Origin: Chryseobacterium sp.
GTDB taxonomy: Bacteria > Bacteroidota > Bacteroidia > Flavobacteriales > Weeksellaceae
Assembly (NCBI GenBank): GCA_003248755.1
Contig: QFQW01000047.1
Coordinates: 1-27,407 of the forward strand
DNA length: 27,407 nucleotides
Reading direction: 5' to 3'
The notes below the pieces were generated by a model. It was given only the letters and a program-made list of their open reading frames with translations, had not been told where the DNA came from and made no database searches. The translations under genes and the position numbers were made by a program. Shown here one piece after another: positions 14,400 to 22,306 of this stretch (its first letter is position 1; every line of letters begins with the position of its first letter).

Positions 14400-15707
14400 A
14401 TGAAATACATATCAACAAGACAACAAGAAGAAACCAATATAAAAACAGCTATTTTAAAAGGTTTGGCCGATGACGGCGGGCTTTTTATGCCGGAGTATAT
14501 TCCGCAATTGGATTCTGAATTTTTTGAAAATTTACCCAATCTAACGTTGCAGGAAATCGGTTTTCGAGTAGCAAAAGAATTTCTTGGCGAATCCATTTCG
14601 GATGATAATCTCAAAGAAATCATCGATGAGGTTCTGAACTTCGAAATTCCTGCGGTTAAAATCTCAGACAATATCTATTCACTGGAATTATTTCACGGTC
14701 CGACGATGGCTTTCAAAGATGTCGGAGCAAGATTTATGGCAAGAATGATGTCTTATTTTTCCGAAGGAAAACCAATGAAAGTGATTGCTGCAACTTCGGG
14801 AGATACGGGAAGTGCGGTTGCATCGGGATTTTTCGGAGTGCAGGGAATCGAGGTTTATATTCTTTATCCGAAAGGAAAAGTAAGTCCATTACAGGAAAAA
14901 CAATTGACAACCTGGGGTGGAAATATCAAAGCTTTGGAAATCGATGGCACTTTTGATGATTGCCAGGCCTTGGCAAAACAGATTCTGTCTGATGAAGAAC
15001 TGAATCAGAAATTTACTTTGACATCAGCAAACAGCATTAATATTGCCAGATTGATTCCACAATCGTTCTATTATTTCTGGGCTTTTGCGCAATTGCAAAA
15101 ATTAGAAAAACCGATTGTTTTCTCGGTTCCAAGTGGAAATTTTGGAAACTTAACGGCAGGACTTTTTGCTAAGAAAATGGGATTGCCAGTTCATCATTTT
15201 GTAGCTTCGACCAATGAAAATGATGTTGTTCCGAAGTTCTTGGAAACTGGGAATTACGAAGCGAAACCATCAAAACAAACGATTAGCAATGCAATGGATG
15301 TGGGGAATCCGAGTAATTTCGAAAGGATGAGAAACTTATTTAATAATGATGTTTCAGAATTCAAAAAAGACATCAAGTCTTATTCTTTTTCCGATGAAGA
15401 AACGAAAAATGCAATGCGAGAAATTAAGAATAAATTTGATTACATGCTTGACCCACACGGAGCAGTTGCTTATCTTGGATTAGAAAATCTTCGACAAGCT
15501 CATAGTGACGAAATAAGTGAAAATTTTGTTGGAATTCTATTGGAAACAGCGCATCCAGCGAAGTTTGTGGAAGTGGTGGAAGATGTTTTGAAAGAGGAAG
15601 TTACCATTCCTGAAAAATTGGAAGCATTTAATAAAAAAGAAAAGAAATCTATGGAGTTTCCGGTTGATTTCGCAGCTGTGAAAAACTATCTGATGGGAGA
15701 GAAGTGA
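14400..15707 (+). CDS. thrC: Threonine synthase
   Basis: Converts O-phosphohomoserine to threonine with pyridoxal phosphate, completing the pathway. A 435-residue enzyme of the ThrC (E. coli type, fold-type II) family; the N-terminal MKYISTRQQEETNIKTAIL with GLADDGGLFMPEYIP is typical, and the PLP lysine lies in GPTMAFKDVGARF at Lys106. TSGDTGSAVASGF follows as the phosphate-binding part. Length is normal (about 430). It is separated from thrB by about 300 bases of repeat, so it may have its own or lowered expression. A weak hairpin follows the stop. Confidence 0.96.
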   Translation: MKYISTRQQEETNIKTAILKGLADDGGLFMPEYIPQLDSEFFENLPNLTLQEIGFRVAKEFLGESISDDNLKEIIDEVLNFEIPAVKISDNIYSLELFHGPTMAFKDVGARFMARMMSYFSEGKPMKVIAATSGDTGSAVASGFFGVQGIEVYILYPKGKVSPLQEKQLTTWGGNIKALEIDGTFDDCQALAKQILSDEELNQKFTLTSANSINIARLIPQSFYYFWAFAQLQKLEKPIVFSVPSGNFGNLTAGLFAKKMGLPVHHFVASTNENDVVPKFLETGNYEAKPSKQTISNAMDVGNPSNFERMRNLFNNDVSEFKKDIKSYSFSDEETKNAMREIKNKFDYMLDPHGAVAYLGLENLRQAHSDEISENFVGILLETAHPAKFVEVVEDVLKEEVTIPEKLEAFNKKEKKSMEFPVDFAAVKNYLMGEK

Positions 15708-15716
15708 TGGTTTTTT

Positions 15717-15738
15717 ATTGCAATGGCGCAATTTTTTT
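15717..15738 (+). terminator. Weak terminator after thrC
   Basis: A 5-bp stem ATTGC (15717-15721) and GCAAT (15728-15732) is followed by a run of T to 15738. It lies 10 bases after the thrC stop. The short stem makes this a modest call. Confidence 0.45.
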
Positions 15739-15752
15739 AAAAAATACGGCTA

Positions 15753-15793
15753 AAAGTCGCAAAGTTGAAATGTTGTATTTCTTTTACGACTTT
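15753..15793 (+). repeat. Inverted repeat in the thrC-rpsO spacer
   Basis: AAAGTCG (15753-15759) and CGACTTT (15787-15793) form a 7-bp inverted pair around 27 bases. No T run follows, so it is not a terminator. The text around it (CTTCCGCCTTTGCAATAAAA) is like other repeat-rich spacers here. Function unknown. Confidence 0.3.
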
Positions 15794-15868
15794 CGACATT
15801 GCAAAATAAAACTTCCGCCTTTGCAATAAAATATATTGATTTACAGTTTCTAATCCGGAAATAAATCT

Positions 15869-15876
15869 TATCTTTG
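15869..15876 (+). promoter_or_regulatory. Promoter -7 element of rpsO
   Basis: TATCTTTG, an exact match to TAnnTTTG, 38 bases before the rpsO ATG. A good -33 partner is not obvious. Confidence 0.6.
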
Positions 15877-15914
15877 CATCCGAATTTACATAATAATCAT
15901 TAAATAATATTGGA

Positions 15915-16184
15915 ATGTATTTAACATCAGAAAAGAAAGCGGAAATCTTCGCAAAACATGGAAAATCTGCACAAGACACAGGAACAGCTGAAGGACAAGT
16001 TGCTCTATTTACTTTTAGAATCAACCACTTGACTCAGCACTTGAAAGCTAATCACAAAGACTTCAACACAGAAAGGTCTCTTGTAAAATTAGTAGGTAAA
16101 AGAAAAGCTCTTTTGGATTATTTGAAGAAAAAAGATATCAACAGATATAGAGCAATCATCGCTGAACTAGGAATCAGAAAGTAA
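15915..16184 (+). CDS. rpsO: 30S ribosomal protein S15
   Basis: A primary 16S rRNA-binding protein of the small-subunit platform. The 89-residue length is exactly that of S15, and signatures DTGTAEGQVALFTFRINHLTQHLK and LVGKRKALLDYLKKKDINRYR match the family throughout. ATG 15915 is preceded by a TAnnTTTG promoter at 15869-15876. It is followed 22 bases later by a strong terminator, so it is a single-gene transcript; the usual pnp partner is not present next to it. Confidence 0.97.
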   Translation: MYLTSEKKAEIFAKHGKSAQDTGTAEGQVALFTFRINHLTQHLKANHKDFNTERSLVKLVGKRKALLDYLKKKDINRYRAIIAELGIRK

Positions 16185-16206
16185 TCCTAAGCTCACGCAA
16201 AAAATT

Positions 16207-16231
16207 AAAGCAACTCAATTTGAGTTGCTTT
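16207..16231. terminator. Bidirectional terminator between rpsO and nrdG
   Basis: AAAGCAACTC (16207-16216), loop AATTT, GAGTTGCTTT (16222-16231), then more T on the plus strand. On the minus strand the stem leads into TAATTTTTTGC, so it serves both rpsO and the convergent nrdDG operon. The same 10-bp stem recurs at 18991-19017. Confidence 0.9.
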
Positions 16232-16239
16232 TTTTATGT

Positions 16240-16710
16240 TTAAATTCTCTCTTTCCGAAACAAAAACGTCATATCAATCAGTTCGTCATCAATAATTTTA
16301 TAAAATCTTTGATTGGTGTCAAGTGAATCCAATCCTCCATATTTTCCTTTGTAGGGGCCAAGTTTTATAAAGTCAAAATATTTAATCTGAAAAGCTTTTG
16401 GTAATTTCTGTTTTCCAGAATACCAAGCGATTTTCAATTTTGGAGTAATTGATTTTACAAAAATTGCCAGTTTTTCAATTTCTAAAGGTTCTGAATCTCC
16501 ACCCATAAAACAAATACAAGTAATAGCTCTGTTGTATTTTTTAATGATATACAAAATAGCATCTTGTGTAAGGCAAAATCCAATATCTTCCTGTAGTTGT
16601 GGACTATGACAGTTTTTGCAACGCAAGGGGCAATTAGAAATATTGATGGCTAAAGATACTTCATTCGGAACTTCTTGAAAAACAATGTTATAATCAATGA
16701 ACTTTAGCAT
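16240..16710 (-). CDS. nrdG: Anaerobic ribonucleotide reductase activating protein (radical SAM)
   Basis: Puts the glycyl radical on NrdD using S-adenosylmethionine and a [4Fe-4S] cluster. The 156-residue protein has the radical-SAM cysteines in CPLRCKNC (Cys27, Cys31, Cys34), the CX3CX2C spacing, and a GGDSEPLE segment for SAM binding near residue 85. Length is near the family norm (about 150-160). Its start (ATG 16710) lies within the 3' end of nrdD, a 17-base overlap, so the two are translationally coupled. It ends at a shared terminator with rpsO. Confidence 0.93.
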   Translation of the reverse strand: MLKFIDYNIVFQEVPNEVSLAINISNCPLRCKNCHSPQLQEDIGFCLTQDAILYIIKKYNRAITCICFMGGDSEPLEIEKLAIFVKSITPKLKIAWYSGKQKLPKAFQIKYFDFIKLGPYKGKYGGLDSLDTNQRFYKIIDDELIDMTFLFRKERI

Positions 16711-18778
16711 AATGTCTTACAGAGGCTTCTTCTTGTCTTGGCGCAGAAAAATTACTGACTCTTTTCAAATAACCGATGACTCTTGTAAGATAGTCCAGAT
16801 TTTCACTTTCGCAGGTTGGACATTTTTTCAGGTTTTGTTTGCTGATATGTCCGCAGTCATTACAAACCGTATTCGGAATATTGAATGTGAAATAATTACA
16901 GTCTTCCAAAATTGCTATTCTCAAAAGCTGTTGATATTGCTCTTTGGAAAGATGCTCTTCCAGATTAAGATGCAGGGCAGAACCGCCTGTCAAATGTTCA
17001 ATATACTTTTTACCGTGTAATTTGAATTTGTCCAGAATGTTTGTGGATTCATCTTCAACGATATAAAAATAACTGTTGTAACAGTTTCTGGGAACTTGAT
17101 AACCATCTTGTTTATCCCATTTTGAAAATTTGACACCCACATTTTCGGCCGGAATCATCTCGCAATTGAACATAACTTCAGCAGATTTATATTTCTTGTT
17201 ATAATGTTCTATTAGCCCTAATATTTCCTGAACAAAGTTTTCATATTCATGATTATCATTGATTTTGATTCCTAAAAATTCTGCAGATTCCACAAGCCCA
17301 TTCACACCAATTGTAAGATACTGGCGTTTCATATTGATATAGCCGGAATCGAAAAGTGGCAGCATTCTTTTGCTTTCCAGGTATTTGAGATTTTCGTTGT
17401 AGGCCAATTGAACTTTATGAACCAAATCCACAACTTGTTCCAAAAATTCCAGATAAGGAATTCCTTTGTTTACAGCACTTTGAATACATCGATTCAAATT
17501 AATTGTAAGAACACTTTTAGAACCTGTTGAGATTCCGCCTGCGCCTAAAGTATAGCTGAAAGTATTATCTGTAATCTCGTTTCTTAATCTGCAGCAACTG
17601 CTCAAAGAATCTGCATTGTCACTGATATAAGTGAAAAACGAATGTCCTTTGGAATACATTTCTGCCGTGAAATTGCCATAGTCTTTATCTTTTGCATCAC
17701 CTTTTTCCGTTAAAAGAGCCATTGTTTCTACCGGAAAGGTTAGAACAGCTTTGGTTCTTTCTTCATTAAACCAATTCATAAATCGTTTTTGAAGCCAGCT
17801 CAGTGATTTCCAATCCGGTCTTCTTCCATCAGGGAAAACAAAATCCTCGAAAAGACTTTCAAAATAATATTGGTCATAGTAGGAGATATTCCAAAATACC
17901 GCTTGGAAGTTTCTAGCGCCAGTTGGCTGATTGATAGAATAGACAATTTGCTCAAAACAATCTGTAATCACTTTGTCCAGACTTCTTTGTTTTAAGGAAA
18001 GGTCAACGATTTTATCAGAATCCAAATAATAATCATCGCCGTACTCTTTCTGTATAAAATGGTTCATATACATCAGGAATTCTGGTGTTGCACAAGCACC
18101 GCTCAACATACTGGAAACCATAAAAACCAGATTGATGAAACCACCGCAAAATGATTTGAGATTGGTTGGCGCTTTGGAATTTCCTCCAATCGATTTTGTT
18201 CCGTCAATCAGCCACGGATACATTGTGATACTTGCACAGTAATTGGCAAGGCTGGTTTCGTCGTTCTTATAAATGAAATGATTGTTGAGCAGTTTTATAT
18301 ACTTGTCAGAGACCTCTTTTCCATACATATCCTTTAATTTGTCGGTCAACATTTTTCTGTTGAGACGGATGAAGTTTGACTTTGGTAATTCTCCAATCAA
18401 TGTTGCCAAATTCTTGTTGTCAACGTTGGCATTGGCGTCATATCTGCTTCCTGTCGCGGCATTGGAAGCATCACAATAATCTATCAAAAACTCCAGCTTG
18501 TCTTTTACTTCTCGGTCTTCTGTGTGCTTTTGGCGATACAGCATATAAGACTTGGCAACGTGATAATATTGCTCTTTCATCAAGGCAATTTCCACTTGAT
18601 TCTGAATCTCTTCCACAGAAATCTGATTCCTGATACTGATTCTGCTAAGGATGTTTCCCAAAGCTTCCTGTGTTGCAAAACTGCCAACAGAGAGAAAAGC
18701 TTTTGAAATGGCATTTTTGATTTTTTTGATGGAGAAAACTTCCTTTTTTCCGTCTCTTTTGATAATAATCGTTTCCAT
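16694..18778 (-). CDS. nrdD: Anaerobic (class III) ribonucleoside-triphosphate reductase
   Basis: Reduces ribonucleoside triphosphates to deoxy forms with a glycyl radical, active only without oxygen. A 694-residue protein: the ATP-cone at the N-terminus (about 2-90, IIKRDGKKEVFSIKKIKNAI), the glycyl-radical catalytic core, a C-terminal zinc site CNDC with CPTC, and the radical loop RVIGYL with Gly669. Length is near the family norm (about 700). ATG 18778 starts the ATP-cone; the frame is open upstream (to 18835) but has no family similarity there. Operon with nrdG. Upstream lies a promoter with an inverted repeat over it. The presence suggests the organism can grow or survive at low oxygen. 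Confidence 0.95.
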   Translation of the reverse strand: METIIIKRDGKKEVFSIKKIKNAISKAFLSVGSFATQEALGNILSRISIRNQISVEEIQNQVEIALMKEQYYHVAKSYMLYRQKHTEDREVKDKLEFLIDYCDASNAATGSRYDANANVDNKNLATLIGELPKSNFIRLNRKMLTDKLKDMYGKEVSDKYIKLLNNHFIYKNDETSLANYCASITMYPWLIDGTKSIGGNSKAPTNLKSFCGGFINLVFMVSSMLSGACATPEFLMYMNHFIQKEYGDDYYLDSDKIVDLSLKQRSLDKVITDCFEQIVYSINQPTGARNFQAVFWNISYYDQYYFESLFEDFVFPDGRRPDWKSLSWLQKRFMNWFNEERTKAVLTFPVETMALLTEKGDAKDKDYGNFTAEMYSKGHSFFTYISDNADSLSSCCRLRNEITDNTFSYTLGAGGISTGSKSVLTINLNRCIQSAVNKGIPYLEFLEQVVDLVHKVQLAYNENLKYLESKRMLPLFDSGYINMKRQYLTIGVNGLVESAEFLGIKINDNHEYENFVQEILGLIEHYNKKYKSAEVMFNCEMIPAENVGVKFSKWDKQDGYQVPRNCYNSYFYIVEDESTNILDKFKLHGKKYIEHLTGGSALHLNLEEHLSKEQYQQLLRIAILEDCNYFTFNIPNTVCNDCGHISKQNLKKCPTCESENLDYLTRVIGYLKRVSNFSAPRQEEASVRHYAKVH

Positions 18779-18824
18779 AAGTATATAGTTGTAGCTGTCC
18801 GTAAATGAAGGATTTACAGATGGG

Positions 18825-18855
18825 TTGATGAACATTTAAAAAAGCTGTACATCAA
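18825..18855. promoter_or_regulatory. Inverted repeat at the nrdD promoter, candidate operator
   Basis: TTGATGAACA (18825-18834) and TGTACATCAA (18846-18855) are inverted copies with one mismatch, 21 bases centre to centre. The pair overlaps the -7 element (18853-18860) and the start of the nrdD leader, a typical repressor position, or a leader RNA hairpin. No known site fits exactly: an FNR site would be TTGAT-N4-ATCAA. Confidence 0.4.
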
Positions 18856-18860
18856 ATTTA
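18853..18860 (-). promoter_or_regulatory. Promoter -7 element of nrdDG
   Basis: Minus-strand TAAATTTG matches TAnnTTTG exactly. The transcript would begin near 18846, leaving a leader of about 68 bases to the nrdD ATG. Confidence 0.5.
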
Positions 18861-18990
18861 GAGACATTAATGGATTAATTTGTCCTTTAGGAAGTCTAAT
18901 TTTCTATGAGATTATTCAGTTGAGAGGTGTTCAATTTTTGTGTAAATTGAATGTTTTTTGTGATGGGATTCTTTGAGATGTTTCAAATAA

Positions 18991-19017
18991 AAAAGCAACT
19001 CGGGTTGAGTTGCTTTT
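18991..19017 (-). terminator. Terminator of the hypothetical gene at 19023
   Basis: AAAAGCAACTC (18991-19001), loop GGGTT, GAGTTGCTTTT (19007-19017); on the minus strand it ends in a T run (TTTTTTATTT). It lies directly after the stop at 19023. The stem is the same as in the rpsO/nrdG terminator. Confidence 0.85.
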
Positions 19018-19022
19018 ATTTA

Positions 19023-19319
19023 TTAGCCAATTTGTTTTTCTAAAATATCTTTGAAGTGAATTTCCCATTCTCCAATGTAAGTTCGCGATTTTCTAAAAGG
19101 ATTATTAGCATTTGAACCATTAAAAAAATACTCTTTTTCATCATCAACTACAACCAAATACCAGATTTGATTTTCTTTGATTGTTTTAAAATGATGGCAT
19201 TCGTTTTTTAAATCATAACCATTTTCAATTTGACTTAATTCAAAAAATCCATTTCTTTCGCTAGCAAATTTTTTTATAAGTTGATAAGCATTAAATTCTA
19301 ATTGTGTTAATTTATTCAT
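19023..19319 (-). CDS. Hypothetical protein, 98 residues
   Basis: I do not recognise this protein. It is small, soluble, rich in charged and aromatic residues, with a helical N-terminus (LTQLEFNAYQLIKKFASE) and a probable beta part (ENQIWYLVVVDDEKEYFFNG). No signal peptide or membrane segment is seen. It is a single gene with its own TATCTTTG promoter element (19345-19352), about 26 bases before the ATG, and its own terminator, which supports its being expressed. Possibly a small immunity-like or regulatory protein, but nothing shows this. Confidence 0.65.
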   Translation of the reverse strand: MNKLTQLEFNAYQLIKKFASERNGFFELSQIENGYDLKNECHHFKTIKENQIWYLVVVDDEKEYFFNGSNANNPFRKSRTYIGEWEIHFKDILEKQIG

Positions 19320-19344
19320 AAGATAAAATTTAAATTAATAAATA

Positions 19345-19352
19345 CAAAGATA
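19345..19352 (-). promoter_or_regulatory. Promoter -7 element of the 98-residue gene
   Basis: Minus-strand TATCTTTG, an exact TAnnTTTG, placing the transcript start near 19338, 19 bases before the ATG at 19319. Confidence 0.5.
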
Positions 19353-19418
19353 TTTACAAATCAAAGTTTAAAATTTTTGCTTATTTGAAAATGGGTTTAA
19401 AGTTTAAATTGTTGATAA

Positions 19419-21968
19419 TTAATTATTTGCTAATTGGTTTATAACCTCAGATTTCCTAGAATCCTTAAACAGAAAATATCCGCCAATCAAACTCAACAAA
19501 ATAAACAATCCAAAACTTATCAAAGAAAATAATTTTCCTTTCTCGATAACAGCGGGTTCAAATTTCATTTCGATTTTATGCTTTCCTGCAGGAACATAAA
19601 GCGCTCTCAAAAGATAATCTGCTTTGATATAATCTACTTTGCTTCCATCCAGATAAACATTCCAACCGTGTGGATAATATATTTCTGAAAATACAGCCAA
19701 CTGAGACGTTTTAGAAGAAGAATCAAAAGATAATTCGTTTGGTTGATAAGTTTTTAAAGCCAAATAAGCTGTTGAATCCTTAACCAAATTTTTTCCGTTG
19801 AAATATGCTTTATCATCTTTAGAAATCACGGCGATTTTCTTTGTATCAACATTTCCAGTTTCGTTAATTTCCTCATTTGGATTATTTACAAATTTGATAT
19901 CAGAAACAAACCAAGCGTTTCCATTAGCTTCCAGATTTGGAATGATTTGAGGTTTTTGTTGGTCTCCAACCAAGAAATATTTGGTGTTCAATAGATTCAA
20001 AATTCTTGGCGTTTTTTCTGGGTCGGTTGCTCCGAAATATTGATTAATCAAGTCATCGTAACGTCTCAACTTAACAGCGTGATAGCCTCCGATTGATGAT
20101 TTGAAATAAGATGTATTCGTTTCACTGAAAGTTCCCAAAACATTATTGAAAATCCTGTAATGGTCTTTATCTTTTTCGGCAATCGTTTGCAGAGCTTTAT
20201 TCACATTCGTCTGTTGCAAAAGGCTTTGAACAAAAGAATCGTTTCCTGCTTTGCTCATCAGGTATTCCGAATTTTCTGTCTGGAAAGGATAATCAGCAAA
20301 AGTTTTATCTACAAAATTATCATCGTTCAGATAACGTCTGTTAACTGTCCAAAGGTCGAATAAACTTACAACTCCGATAATCAGTAAAGCAATATTGATA
20401 TTGAGTTTTTTCTTCAATCCTAAAAACAAGACAATAGCTGTAATCGCTACGAAAACAATTGCTTTCAAAGCATCGGCTTGGAACATTTTGTAGCGCTCGT
20501 CAATCAAATAATCCAAAACGTAAGGTGGAAGATAAGTTTTCTCATTAGCTGTATAAAAACCTAACATTCCTTTTCCGAAAAGTGTTAACAACAAAGTGAT
20601 TCCTAAAACAGTTCCCGAAACATAAATCAAAGTTTTCTTTTTACTTTCTTCTGTTAATTTATCATTTGTGAAAAATTGATAAAGTCCGAGAATCGCAATG
20701 AAAGGAAACAGAAATTCCACAACAACCAAGATAGAAGACGGTGCACGGAACTTGTTGTACATCGGAACATAATCGATGAAGAAATCTGTAAGCACAGAGA
20801 AATTGCTTCCCCAAGCTAAGAAAATTGTCAAAACCGACGCGCCTAAAATCCAATATCTGTATTTTTTTCCGGCAAAGAAAAATCCTAAAATTGCCAAGAA
20901 ACAAACAACTGCGCCTTGATAAGCCGGACCAGAAGTTGACGGCTGGTCTCCCCAATAGGTCGGACTGCTGAATCCTTTGAGGAACATATCGTATTCCTGT
21001 TGAGATTTGATGTTTTCCTGATCCAATTCCTGGATGTGCTCCATTATTTTGTCAGAACCTTCTTCCTGGCTTCCACCTCCCATCAATCTGGGAATGAATA
21101 AGTTAAGGGTTTCCAGCTTTCCGTAGCTCCACATTGTGATGCTTTCTTTGTCCATTCCGTCTTTTCCGGAAGTATGAGATTTGGTATTCAGGATTTGTTT
21201 TCCACGCACGGTTTCTTTCACATATTCGGCGTTTGCCATAATTCTCTGTGAGTTCATTCCAACTCCGAGGATTACACCTAAACCAACAATTCCTGAAGAA
21301 ATCAAGAAGTGTTTCCATTCGATTTTTCCTTTGATAGCTCTTATTAATTCTGATAAAAACAAAAATCCTAATCCAATGAACAGGTAATAAGTCATCTGTG
21401 GGTGATTCGCACATATCTGTAAACCTGCAAAAAGTGTTGTGACGATAAATCCGAGAATATATTTTTTTCTAATATAAACTAAAAGAATTCCGGCCAACAA
21501 CGGTGCGAAATAAGCAATCGTGTGAACTTTTCCGTTATGTCCAGCCGCAATGATAATATAGAAATATGTGGATAATCCAAAGAATGTCGCACCTAGCAAA
21601 GCGTATTTCCAGTTACGAACGGCAACCATTCCCAAAAAGAAAAATCCGGCAAATAGTAAGAAAAGGTAATTGGCAGGTTTTGGCAGGAACAAAAACAAGT
21701 CATCAATTTTTTTGATAATATCACCTCGGAACTGAGCTCCGGTCTGATAAGTCGGCATTCCTCCGAACATCGCGTCGCTCCAGTAAGTTTCTTTGTCGTT
21801 ATTCGCACGATATTGCAAAAGTTCTTCTGCACCTCCTTTATAGAAAACGATGTCGTGTTGCATCAGTCGTTTTCCGGAGATTACAGGATTTGCATATAGA
21901 ACTGCCAACAAAACGAAAATCACCAGACTGGCGATAACGAATAGGATATTTTTCTTGTTTTTGAACAT
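19419..21968 (-). CDS. YfhO family membrane protein
   Basis: An 849-residue multi-spanning membrane protein of the YfhO family, related to GT-C type glycosyltransferases. The N-terminal 500-560 residues hold about 12-14 hydrophobic helices with the extracytoplasmic loop MQHDIVFYKGGAEELLQYR after the first helix and AGHNGKVHTIAYF and ANHPQMTYYLFIGLGF further on, all typical. Then follows a soluble region of about 250 residues (LLQQTNVNKALQTI, LNLLNTKYFLVG, SEIYYPHGWNVYLDG) and a last helix near the C-terminus. YfhO is linked to lipoteichoic acid glycosylation in Bacillus; the Bacteroidota role is unknown. ATG 21968 was chosen because the frame upstream (to 21998) lies past the promoter start. 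It has its own promoter and is separate from the upstream gene by a terminator. Confidence 0.88.
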   Translation of the reverse strand: MFKNKKNILFVIASLVIFVLLAVLYANPVISGKRLMQHDIVFYKGGAEELLQYRANNDKETYWSDAMFGGMPTYQTGAQFRGDIIKKIDDLFLFLPKPANYLFLLFAGFFFLGMVAVRNWKYALLGATFFGLSTYFYIIIAAGHNGKVHTIAYFAPLLAGILLVYIRKKYILGFIVTTLFAGLQICANHPQMTYYLFIGLGFLFLSELIRAIKGKIEWKHFLISSGIVGLGVILGVGMNSQRIMANAEYVKETVRGKQILNTKSHTSGKDGMDKESITMWSYGKLETLNLFIPRLMGGGSQEEGSDKIMEHIQELDQENIKSQQEYDMFLKGFSSPTYWGDQPSTSGPAYQGAVVCFLAILGFFFAGKKYRYWILGASVLTIFLAWGSNFSVLTDFFIDYVPMYNKFRAPSSILVVVEFLFPFIAILGLYQFFTNDKLTEESKKKTLIYVSGTVLGITLLLTLFGKGMLGFYTANEKTYLPPYVLDYLIDERYKMFQADALKAIVFVAITAIVLFLGLKKKLNINIALLIIGVVSLFDLWTVNRRYLNDDNFVDKTFADYPFQTENSEYLMSKAGNDSFVQSLLQQTNVNKALQTIAEKDKDHYRIFNNVLGTFSETNTSYFKSSIGGYHAVKLRRYDDLINQYFGATDPEKTPRILNLLNTKYFLVGDQQKPQIIPNLEANGNAWFVSDIKFVNNPNEEINETGNVDTKKIAVISKDDKAYFNGKNLVKDSTAYLALKTYQPNELSFDSSSKTSQLAVFSEIYYPHGWNVYLDGSKVDYIKADYLLRALYVPAGKHKIEMKFEPAVIEKGKLFSLISFGLFILLSLIGGYFLFKDSRKSEVINQLANN

Positions 21969-21995
21969 ATAAAATGTCTTTTTAATTTTAAATTC

Positions 21996-22003
21996 CAAAT
22001 TTA
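21996..22003 (-). promoter_or_regulatory. Promoter -7 element of the yfhO-like gene
   Basis: Minus-strand TAAATTTG, exact TAnnTTTG, giving a start near 21989 and a leader of about 21 bases. It lies just past the terminator of the gene upstream. Confidence 0.55.
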
Positions 22004-22010
22004 ATATTAA

Positions 22011-22044
22011 AAAACCTTTCAGGCTTAAAAATCTGAAAGGTTTT
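22011..22044 (-). terminator. Terminator after the DUF4834-like gene
   Basis: A perfect 12-bp stem AAAACCTTTCAG (22011-22022) and CTGAAAGGTTTT (22033-22044) around a 10-base loop. It is 25 bases past the stop at 22070 and ends the DUF6263-DUF4834 transcript on the minus strand. Confidence 0.85.
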
Positions 22045-22069
22045 GTGTTTATTTTAGTTAAGATTTAAA

Positions 22070-22297
22070 TTAATTTTTTTTCTCTTCCTTTACTTCCTCA
22101 TAATCTACAGTTTCTGCGTCCCAATTTACTTTTTTGTTGGGCATTTTTTTAGAACCTGTCTGCTCGTTCTGTTGTTGGTTTCTTGGATTAAGATTTGGAA
22201 AGTTTTTATAAAATGCATTGAAAAACAATCGTTTCAAAATATTCCAAACGAAGAATATAATGATGGTTGCCAATATGAATTCGAAAATGTATTTCAT
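22070..22297 (-). CDS. Small membrane-anchored protein (DUF4834-like)
   Basis: A 75-residue protein with one N-terminal membrane helix (MKYIFEFILATIIIFFVWNIL), a short basic/aromatic stretch (KRLFFNAFYKNFPNL) and a Gln/Asn/Lys-rich tail ending in WDAETVDYEEVKEEKKN. This is the build of the Bacteroidota family DUF4834; the assignment is from memory. The tail reaches the cytosol if the helix is oriented by its flanking Lys/Arg. It starts 9 bases after the lipoprotein gene upstream, so they form an operon. Function unknown. Confidence 0.65.
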   Translation of the reverse strand: MKYIFEFILATIIIFFVWNILKRLFFNAFYKNFPNLNPRNQQQNEQTGSKKMPNKKVNWDAETVDYEEVKEEKKN

Positions 22298-22306
22298 TTC
22301 CTGATT

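Noticed and set aside
18777..18792. NrdR-box-like text (ACAACTATATACTTAT on the minus strand) before nrdD
   Set aside because: Only the central CTATATA fits; the outer positions do not, there is no second box at the usual spacing, and the text touches the start codon.
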